Shown piece after piece: positions 1-5,070 of a stretch of 5,070 nt of DNA. The stretch is taken from assembly GCA_903922535.1 (NCBI GenBank), contig CAIXUF010000462.1, forward strand, positions 1 to 5,070. Direction: 5' to 3'. Position 1 is the stretch's first letter; every line of letters starts with the position of its first letter. Source of the DNA: Candidatus Hydrogenedentota bacterium (lineage in GTDB: Bacteria > Hydrogenedentota > Hydrogenedentia > Hydrogenedentiales > CAITNO01). Under the pieces are notes generated by a model. It had not been told where the DNA came from. It searched no databases and saw nothing but the letters and a program-made list of their open reading frames with translations. The position numbers and the translations under genes were made by a program.

Positions 1-2
1 CC

Positions 3-479
3 CTGCGTTACGGCACCGCGCTGCTCATCATGCTTGATGTGACGGAGGATCCCGAGAAGCAGGTGAAGTGGCTTGAAGACACGCTCAAGAACACCGACGC
101 AACGTGGAAATTTGCCGTGTTTCACTTCCCGCCCTTCGATCCTGACGGCGACGAGCCGGAGATCATGAAGTCGTGGGTGCCGCTCTTTGACCAGTACCAC
201 GTCGATTTCGCGCTCAGCGGCCATGTGCACCATTATTTGCGGTCCAAGCCGCTGCGCGGCGGCAAGGTGGTCGATTTCCCGAAGGACGGTACCATCTACT
301 GCGTCACCGTCAGCATCCCCGGCGATCAGCGCCGCCCGCAGAAACCGGACTATGCCGAGTTCACGGACTTTTCACCGAACGCCTTCTGCAACGCGTTTAC
401 CATTGACGGCAACCGCTGCACCATGCAGGCGATGGACCAGGACGGCAAGATTTGCGACGAGGTCACCGTCGAGAAGTAA
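3..479 (+). CDS. Metallophosphoesterase, purple-acid-phosphatase-like (C-terminal part, 5' end outside window)
   Basis: The reading frame is open at the window edge, so the ATG at 30 is almost certainly internal; the residues before it (LRYGTALLI) already read as a beta-strand of the fold. The visible 158 residues hold the second half of a calcineurin-like metallophosphoesterase. WLEDTL is the usual helix. FHFPPF (codons about 120-137) is the H-x-P metal-ligand motif. SGHVHHYLRS (codons about 216-245) is the GHxH motif in the GHVHxYxR form typical of purple acid phosphatases. A GTIYCVTVSIPG strand near 291-326 follows. By family knowledge such enzymes use a dinuclear metal centre to hydrolyse phosphomonoesters or diesters, often outside the cytoplasm. 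The substrate cannot be told, and neither a signal peptide nor the N-terminal metal motifs (DxG, GDxxY, GNHE) are in the window. The stop is TAA at 477-479. The gene converges on the large glycosidase-like gene, so it is not part of that operon. The family is confident; the exact subfamily is less so. Confidence 0.88.
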   Translation: MRYGTALLIMLDVTEDPEKQVKWLEDTLKNTDATWKFAVFHFPPFDPDGDEPEIMKSWVPLFDQYHVDFALSGHVHHYLRSKPLRGGKVVDFPKDGTIYCVTVSIPGDQRRPQKPDYAEFTDFSPNAFCNAFTIDGNRCTMQAMDQDGKICDEVTVEK

Positions 480-481
480 TC

Positions 482-505
482 ACTGGGAGCACCGGCGCTC
501 CCGGT
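482..505. terminator. Hairpin between convergent genes, possible bidirectional terminator
   Basis: An inverted repeat pairs 482-490 with 497-505 around a 6-nt loop. The core GGGAGC/GCTCCC is perfect and is extended outward by T-G, C-G and A-T pairs. It sits in the 32-bp gap between two facing stop codons (TAA at 477-479, TAG at 512-514), where a shared transcript end is expected. There is no clear T-tract on either side: the + strand continues AATGAGC and the - strand ATTACTTCTC. It may therefore be a weak intrinsic terminator, or a 3'-end protecting hairpin that works with Rho. Confidence 0.5.
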
Positions 506-511
506 AATGAG

Positions 512-3500
512 CTATGGCTTCAGCGGTGCATCCAAAACCGCATCCTGCGTCAGCGCCACGTCCCGCAGCAGGCCGTGGAACTGGTACTGCTGCGAGGTGT
601 CGCAGTAGTTGCCCAGCACAAGCGGGCGCGCGGCGGGAACGTTGCGCACGGCCGTTTTGCCCTGAAACACCCACTCGCCGTTAATGGCCAGCCGCAGGTG
701 CGCGCCGTCGAACACGAAGCGGCAGGCATACCATTTGTCGGCTTCAAGGGACGGACCCTGCGCGTCACCGTCGGGCGTGCGCACGGTCAACTGTCCGCCG
801 AGGATCTGCACAAACCAGCCGTCAATCTGCCATGCGCCATGGCACAGCAGCACGGGCATGCCGTTTACCCGGTCGGCCCGGAACGCAAAGTCGAGCGTGA
901 ACGCGTGGTTCAGGTCCATGGCTTCGGGAACGTTCTGGGCGGCGATGCTCCCGTCGTCGAAGCGCGCGCCTTCCGCGGTGAACGCCACCGCGCCCCGCGT
1001 GGTCGTGCCTTCGGGTGCGGCGGTCAGCGGCCACTGGATCGCGGGGGCAACAACGGGGGCGGGAAAGGCCACCGTCACCTCGCCGGGCGTGCCCTCGCGG
1101 CCCGCCACATTCAACGGGGTGACGCGGTAGGTCCAGCGCCCGTCGCCGGGGGTGTCGTGGAAGACCTGGCCGCCGGACCGTGTCGCGCGCAGCGTGCCCG
1201 CCTCGGCGAAATCCGTCTTGCCCTCGGGCGCGCGGGAGAGCCGGTACGAAGCGACCGTGCAGGTTGCCGCCTCATCCCATTCAACGGTTAAACCGCTGCG
1301 GTTTGCGAAGGCGCGCGGCGTCACCGCCTCGGTCACGGGCTTGTCAGGCATGGTGAACGTGGCCGGTTGGGACTGGTCGATCACCTGCCCGTCGCGCACG
1401 GCCTCCACCTTGTACTCGGTCTCCAACTGCATCGGGATGTCGGCAAAGAACGCCACCGCTGTGTTGCCCGCCGGTTCGCCGTTGCGGTAGACGCGGAAGT
1501 AATCCGCCTCGGGCGTTGGGTTCCACATCAACTGCATCGCCGCCATCCGGCCGTCGCGCACGACCAGGCTGAAGCCTTTTCCGGCCGCGGGGGCGTCCTC
1601 CTTTTTTTTGGCGATGGGCATGTAGGAGGGGGAAACCTCTGCCATCACGGTGACGGCGCGGTCAATCGCGCCGTCCACCTGCGCCGGATCGGGCGATAGG
1701 GACAGGCGCAGCAGGATTCCGGGGCTGCGCATCGCCGTGCCGGGGAGGGTGACCCGTTTCACCCAGCCTTTTGCCAGTGTGCATTTGATGCTGCTCCATT
1801 CCGTTGCGCCGAAGCCGCGGTAGTGCGCCCATACCTCGCCGCCGCCGAGAACATAGGGGTCGAGCACCAGGTCGGCACCCTCGGGTGCCGAGGCGATCAG
1901 GCGCGGCAGGCACACGGCCGGTGCGGGCGTCCATGCAGGCGCGGGCGGGTCCGATTCCGGTTCGCCGAGCACCCGACCGGCATCGTTCCACAGCCGCCGC
2001 CAGTCGGCGGCCGCCTTGGTGTTCACTGTTGCCAGCACGCCGTATTCGCCGCGCGTGGTGACGCGCGTGGCATAGGCGCGCATGGCCTTGGCCAGCAGGC
2101 CGGAACCCAGCAGTTCGCGGGCGGCCGTGGCCGCCTGTTTTGCCTGATCCGCGTTGGGCGCATTCTTGGCCCTGGCGATCAGTTCGCCCGCCTTTACGGC
2201 CGCGCCTTCCGCGTCGTAATAGGCCAGGGTCCAGTCCATCGCGCCGATCAGCCACGCCAGCCGTTCGCGGCCCAGACGCGTTTCCGGCGTGACCGCCGCC
2301 GCGCGGTCGCGCAGCGCGCGGAGCTGTTCCACCTTTTGCGGATCGCCCGGCCCCCAGGAGAAGGGCGCGCACTCATTCTGTCCGCCGCCGCCCACCCAGC
2401 GGTAGCCGAGCGCGTCCAACTCGCGGTGGATGTCGGCCATGGCCGTTCCCGCTGAAGGGCCATAGCCCTGCAATGCGAGATCCTGGTAGAACGTCTCGGT
2501 CGTCACGTCGGGATTCCACGCGAACGCCGTGACGAAACCGAAATTCTCCTCAACATCGCGCGTGCGCCAGTGTATGCCCAGCACGCCCTGGCTTTGCCCC
2601 TGCAAAATGTCGCGCATCATCTTGTCGTAAACATGCACGGCGGCCTGCGGGTGCCACTGGTCGCCGTCGCATTCCAGCCAGGGGATGGGCCAGCGTTTGC
2701 GGTCTGCCGGAAGCGCGCTGTAGATCGAATCCACCTTGGGCCTTGCCGAGATGAAGTCAAGCGACGAAAAGACCACGCCCTTCGGCAGGATCTTGTCGAG
2801 TCCGGCGTAGTACTCGGCGGAGAGCAGGCGGTCATCGCCGCCCCAGCCGGAGATGACCAGTTTGGGCGCCTGCTCGCGGCGCGACAGCGCGCGCAGGGCC
2901 AGCCAGGAAAACTGCTCCAGCCGCGCGCCCTCGTTGGCGCGGGCGCGCTTGCCCGCCTCATTGTCCTGGAAGAATGGCCGCGCGCCCTCGGTGCGGTCCA
3001 CGGCGCGCCGGAATGCGATGCGCCGTTCCATGCCGTAGAACTGAAGCGGACTTTCCGGTGCGGTCGCCGATGGCGGGGTGTGCTGCTCCGTGTAACCCTG
3101 CGCGCCCTGCGTTTCCGCCTGCCAGAGGAACACGTATTCAATCATGGGATAGAAGTCCAGCACAGCGTTGAAGCGCTTGATGAAGCGCTCGCACACGTCG
3201 GGCTGGGTCGGGTCGCCGGTGATTTCAAAGCCCAGCGCCGGATGCACGCCGCGCTTGCGGGCGTAGGTGAACGCGTCGCGCAGGATTGTCTTTTCACGGC
3301 GCACGGCGTCGTCCGGCCCGCGCCCCTCCACGGTGGAGGCCGCGCCGAAATAGGGGTCGAGATAGAGCTTGTCCGTGCCAAAGGCGAACTGGTCCACCCG
3401 TGTGCCCGAAGTGCCCCAGGTGGGGCTGGCCGTGTTGAGCAGCGGCGCGCCCTCCTTCATTTTGCCCTTCTCGTCATAGGCGGCGAAGGGTTCGGCGTCG

Positions 3501-4072
3501 TAGGTGTGGAAGGTCAGGAAATTCGCGCCCGAGCGGATGAGCTGGTCGACAAACGCGCGGTGGTCGATGGGGTCCCATGCCGTGGGGCTGTCGAAGAAGT
3601 TGTACCAGGGCAGCACACCGCGCACGGAGAAGACCGGACTGCCCTCAATGGGGCCGGAACCGGGCAACTCTTCCGGCAGGGTGGCGGGCACACTCTCGCT
3701 GCCCAGATAGAAACGGTAACCGAGCGCGCGCAGCAGTCCGTACACGCCGTTCACCACGCCCTGCGGCGTGCCCCCGGCCACGGTGACCGTGTACACGCCG
3801 ACCTTCTGCCCCGCCGTGATGCGGTAAGCCTCGTCCTGGATGGATTCGTCCCGCTCCAACAGCACCGCCGACACCGGCGTGTGCTCCCATGCACCGCGCG
3901 GCGCCACCTTGACGGCGGTGTCGGTCGCCTGGCCCAGATAGCGGGCCAGGTCGGCCGTCGCGAGCCGTTCCATGTCGACCTGTGTGCCCGTGGCGATTGC
4001 GCCCCAGGGCGCGGCGCCGGCCGCAGCGGCAACAAACGACAGGGACAGAAAGACAAATGCTGATACACGCAT
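512..4072 (-). CDS. Secreted multidomain alpha-glucuronidase/GH20-like putative glycosidase with FN3 and LamG-like modules
   Basis: A 1186-residue protein. The start at 4072 is chosen because AAGGAG lies 9 nt upstream and a Sec signal peptide follows at once (MRV, then a hydrophobic run to about residue 20, A-rich cleavage region, no lipobox cysteine). A longer frame from 4171 would hide the signal and overlap the upstream gene. Domains by inspection: about 24-130, a GH20b/GH67N-type domain ending in the typical GVVNGVYGLLRALGYRFYL; about 145-560, a presumed TIM barrel of alpha-glucuronidase-like style, with acidic residues in LGFEITGD (E283), FLWQAETQG (E320) and WLECDGDQW (E467, D469, D471), then GIHWRTRD near 499-506; about 575-700, helical; about 715-815, a beta-sandwich; about 830-910 and 912-1003, FN3 domains; about 1008-1183, a LamG/concanavalin-A-like domain with WYACRFVFDG and a closing LVLGN...FHGLLRDVAL. 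It is probably a periplasmic or extracellular glycosidase. The GH family, substrate and true catalytic pair are not established, and a non-catalytic binding role remains possible. Confidence 0.85.
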   Translation of the reverse strand: MRVSAFVFLSLSFVAAAAGAAPWGAIATGTQVDMERLATADLARYLGQATDTAVKVAPRGAWEHTPVSAVLLERDESIQDEAYRITAGQKVGVYTVTVAGGTPQGVVNGVYGLLRALGYRFYLGSESVPATLPEELPGSGPIEGSPVFSVRGVLPWYNFFDSPTAWDPIDHRAFVDQLIRSGANFLTFHTYDAEPFAAYDEKGKMKEGAPLLNTASPTWGTSGTRVDQFAFGTDKLYLDPYFGAASTVEGRGPDDAVRREKTILRDAFTYARKRGVHPALGFEITGDPTQPDVCERFIKRFNAVLDFYPMIEYVFLWQAETQGAQGYTEQHTPPSATAPESPLQFYGMERRIAFRRAVDRTEGARPFFQDNEAGKRARANEGARLEQFSWLALRALSRREQAPKLVISGWGGDDRLLSAEYYAGLDKILPKGVVFSSLDFISARPKVDSIYSALPADRKRWPIPWLECDGDQWHPQAAVHVYDKMMRDILQGQSQGVLGIHWRTRDVEENFGFVTAFAWNPDVTTETFYQDLALQGYGPSAGTAMADIHRELDALGYRWVGGGGQNECAPFSWGPGDPQKVEQLRALRDRAAAVTPETRLGRERLAWLIGAMDWTLAYYDAEGAAVKAGELIARAKNAPNADQAKQAATAARELLGSGLLAKAMRAYATRVTTRGEYGVLATVNTKAAADWRRLWNDAGRVLGEPESDPPAPAWTPAPAVCLPRLIASAPEGADLVLDPYVLGGGEVWAHYRGFGATEWSSIKCTLAKGWVKRVTLPGTAMRSPGILLRLSLSPDPAQVDGAIDRAVTVMAEVSPSYMPIAKKKEDAPAAGKGFSLVVRDGRMAAMQLMWNPTPEADYFRVYRNGEPAGNTAVAFFADIPMQLETEYKVEAVRDGQVIDQSQPATFTMPDKPVTEAVTPRAFANRSGLTVEWDEAATCTVASYRLSRAPEGKTDFAEAGTLRATRSGGQVFHDTPGDGRWTYRVTPLNVAGREGTPGEVTVAFPAPVVAPAIQWPLTAAPEGTTTRGAVAFTAEGARFDDGSIAAQNVPEAMDLNHAFTLDFAFRADRVNGMPVLLCHGAWQIDGWFVQILGGQLTVRTPDGDAQGPSLEADKWYACRFVFDGAHLRLAINGEWVFQGKTAVRNVPAARPLVLGNYCDTSQQYQFHGLLRDVALTQDAVLDAPLKP
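1601..1609 (-). other. A8G homopolymer, dnaX-like A-AAA-AAG slippery heptamer inside the large gene
   Basis: On the coding (-) strand the codons GCC AAA AAA AAG GAG (residues A821-E825) contain eight A followed by G. The last seven bases, A AAA AAG, are in the frame of the bacterial -1 slippery heptamer known from dnaX. A -1 shift here would add 85 codons and stop at TGA 1344-1346, giving a 909-residue product without a complete first FN3, the second FN3 or the LamG domain. No Shine-Dalgarno stimulator about 10 nt upstream and no strong downstream stem were seen, so function is doubtful. The tract lies in a charged linker (KKKEDAP) between the beta-sandwich and the first FN3 domain. Confidence 0.25.
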
Positions 4073-4081
4073 GACCTGGGA

Positions 4082-4087
4082 CTCCTT
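4082..4087 (-). promoter_or_regulatory. Shine-Dalgarno site of the large glycosidase-like gene
   Basis: Read on the - strand this is AAGGAG, followed by a 9-nt spacer and the ATG at 4072-4070. It decides the start of the 1186-residue protein in favour of the methionine at the head of the signal peptide. It lies in the 53-bp gap (4073-4125) after the small membrane protein gene. That gap shows no convincing terminator or promoter, which fits co-transcription. Confidence 0.75.
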
Positions 4088-4125
4088 GGGATTGGCGTGG
4101 CAAGTTGAAGACGGCGGTGCGGCGC

Positions 4126-4347
4126 TTATGCCTTTGCTTTGGGACGCTTTAGATAATTGCTCCGGACCCATCCAAAATTCAGGGTGACATGCAGTGCGAC
4201 GCCGATGGCGAGCAGGATGCCGCCGGCCTCGTGCACAATCGGAAACAGCCAGTCCGGCAGATTGTCGTTGAGCAGCCCCGTGGAGACCTGCGAGAGGACC
4301 AGCAGTCCGATGATCGGGTTCAGGATTCGCAACGCGGTGTTCTTCAT
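4126..4347 (-). CDS. Small two-helix membrane protein, DUF4405-like, possible haem-binding
   Basis: A 73-residue protein beginning MKNTALRILN and ending KRPKAKA. Helix 1 spans about residues 5-25 and helix 2 about 34-59. The short loop NDNLPDW is acidic and both ends are basic, so the positive-inside rule puts both termini in the cytoplasm. Helix 2 carries H39 (IVHEAGG) and H53 (ALHVTLNFGW), a HE.xG...H...N.xW pattern that resembles DUF4405, a family related in style to cytochrome b561 and other membrane b-type cytochromes. Two histidines on one helix could ligate haem in a dimer; this is inference. The start at 4347 has GGAG 7 nt upstream and overlaps the stop of the preceding glycosidase gene as ATGA, suggesting translational coupling. 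A longer in-frame start at 4614 is rejected because it would lie inside that gene. The gene call is strong, the family assignment good, and the function unknown. Confidence 0.8.
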   Translation of the reverse strand: MKNTALRILNPIIGLLVLSQVSTGLLNDNLPDWLFPIVHEAGGILLAIGVALHVTLNFGWVRSNYLKRPKAKA

Positions 4348-5070
4348 TGGACTTCTCCGTCGGGTTTGAGCAAACGCACGCGAAACGCGGCTGCCGGGCG
4401 TCCAGCGTCGCCGAATTCGCCCCGGAGCCGCACCCAGAATTCGGCCCCGGGTTCGTCGGTCAGACTTCCCGTTCTCAGTGTGCAGGACAGCCGCGCGCGT
4501 TCGCCGGGTGCCACTTCCACAGGTTGTTCGTCGAGTCTGCAGGACCAGCCGTCCGGAACGTCGAACTGGGGTGCCGGGCCTCGGACGGCCTTGTCCGAGA
4601 AATTGTACACCCACAGCGCCAGCGTCGTCTCACTGTTGGGCGGCAGCACATAGGTGTTCTCCTCCGTCCACTCGGGCTTGAAGATACGGAGTTCGGCGCG
4701 CGGCAAATCGGGTTGCAGGACCACCGCGCAGGGATCGCCCCCGCGTGACTCGCCGCGGGGTACTGGTGTCAACGGCAGCCTGTCACAGGCACCCAGCGGC
4801 AGTTCCTCAAACACCGGCGCGCCCGTCAATTCTGCGGGCACCCCGGCAACGCGGCCGAGATAGTCCGTGCATTTGCCCGCGGGCACGCCGTCGAAATGCG
4901 GCATTGCGGCGCGCAGGACACCGCGCGATTCCCATTCGCCGCTGTTCTCAACCCACTTCACCAGCAGGTCGTGCTTCTTGCCGCGGAACGCGACGATTCG
5001 CGTGCCCGGCACGTCTTTCGGCGAAAGACTTCCGATGCAGTGCATGCCGTTCAGCATGCGGGCCACTGTC
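4344..5070 (-). CDS. Putative glycoside hydrolase, C-terminal beta-sandwich plus NEW3-like domain (5' end outside window)
   Basis: The frame runs off the window at 5070. The GTG at 5066-5064 is read here as an internal valine (TVARMLNGMHCIG). Counting from it, residues 1-95 look like the end of a TIM barrel leading into the small beta-sandwich common in clan-A glycosidases: ARMLNGMHCIGSL, then GTRIVAFRGKKHDLLVKWV, a D-Y-L-G turn near 68-71, and GAPVFEE near 82-88. Residues about 122-236 form a second sandwich similar to NEW3/NPCBM-associated domains (NTYVLPPNSETTLALWVYNF, DVPDGWSCRLDEQPVEVAPG). By family knowledge such enzymes cleave glycosidic bonds and NEW3-type domains are accessory. GH39 or GH5-like is a guess, since the catalytic residues lie outside the window. 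The stop TGA (4346-4344) overlaps the start of the membrane protein gene by 4 bp, so it is the upstream member of this operon. Confidence 0.7.
   Translation of the reverse strand, partial: TVARMLNGMHCIGSLSPKDVPGTRIVAFRGKKHDLLVKWVENSGEWESRGVLRAAMPHFDGVPAGKCTDYLGRVAGVPAELTGAPVFEELPLGACDRLPLTPVPRGESRGGDPCAVVLQPDLPRAELRIFKPEWTEENTYVLPPNSETTLALWVYNFSDKAVRGPAPQFDVPDGWSCRLDEQPVEVAPGERARLSCTLRTGSLTDEPGAEFWVRLRGEFGDAGRPAAAFRVRLLKPDGEVQ
4355..4358 (-). promoter_or_regulatory. Shine-Dalgarno site of the small membrane protein gene
   Basis: On the - strand the sequence reads ACGGAGAAGTCCA directly before the ATG at 4347-4345, placing GGAG 7 nt upstream. It lies within the last codons of the upstream glycosidase gene, so ribosomes ending there may reinitiate at the overlapping ATGA. 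Confidence 0.7.

Noticed and set aside
452..1291. 279-codon open frame on the + strand
   Set aside because: Overlaps the end of the metallophosphoesterase gene and the antisense of the FN3/LamG region; composition is shadow-like and no family is recognisable.
2046..2072. GCGCGTGG/ACGCGCGTGG near-repeat
   Set aside because: Encodes TRVTTR within the large gene; chance similarity of arginine and threonine codons in GC-rich sequence.
3169..3189. Direct repeat of TGAAGCGCT with 12-bp period
   Set aside because: Two copies only, inside coding sequence for ERFIKRFN, where a repeated amphipathic helix pattern explains it.
2570..4063. 497-codon open frame on the + strand opposite the large gene
   Set aside because: It lies wholly antisense to a gene with signal peptide and recognisable domains; its product is rich in H, R, G and A with no domain pattern, as expected from the antisense frame of GC-rich DNA.
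4073..4171. 33-codon N-terminal extension of the large gene
   Set aside because: It would bury the signal peptide and run into the membrane protein gene; the start at 4072 has a good Shine-Dalgarno site.
4348..4614. Long N-terminal extension of the small membrane protein (start at 4614)
   Set aside because: The added residues are arginine- and glycine-rich shadow sequence inside the upstream glycosidase gene, and the start at 4347 has its own Shine-Dalgarno site.
5064..5066. GTG as the start of the 5'-partial glycosidase
   Set aside because: The sequence at this point reads as the end of a TIM barrel, the frame stays open to the window edge, and there is too little upstream sequence to show a ribosome site.

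Overview
This is a GC-rich (roughly 60-65% by eye), fully coding bacterial window. It holds one partial gene on the + strand and, facing it, a three-gene leftward operon-like block. The style is long secreted proteins built from a glycosidase core plus fibronectin-III and laminin-G-like modules, NEW3-like sandwiches, and purple-acid-phosphatase-like metallophosphoesterases. That points to a polysaccharide-degrading member of the PVC superphylum or a similar lineage (Planctomycetes, Lentisphaerae, Verrucomicrobia, Hydrogenedentes). This is inference from protein style; there is no rRNA or marker gene.

Layout: (1) positions 3-479, + strand, are the C-terminal part of a calcineurin-like metallophosphoesterase. 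(2) Positions 480-511 are a short convergent gap with a 9-bp-stem hairpin and no T-tract, a probable two-way transcript end. (3) Positions 512-4072, - strand, encode a 1186-residue exported protein. It has a GH20b/GH67N-like N-terminal domain, an alpha-glucuronidase-like presumed TIM barrel, a helical segment, a beta-sandwich, two FN3 domains and a C-terminal LamG-like (concanavalin A fold) domain. (4) Positions 4126-4347, - strand, encode a 73-residue two-helix membrane protein resembling DUF4405, with two histidines 14 residues apart in helix 2. (5) Positions 4344-5070, - strand, are the C-terminal part of a probable clan-A-type glycoside hydrolase followed by a NEW3-like domain; its 5' end lies beyond the window.

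The three - strand genes are read in the order glycosidase fragment, small membrane protein, large glycosidase-like protein. The first two overlap by 4 bp (ATGA) and the last two are 53 bp apart, and the two complete genes have good Shine-Dalgarno sites. They are likely co-transcribed from a promoter beyond position 5070. The two glycosidase-like products probably act on extracytoplasmic polysaccharide or glycoconjugate. The role of the minimal cytochrome-b-like membrane protein between them is not obvious, and it is the oddest thing here. No mobile element, tRNA, rRNA or CRISPR was seen.
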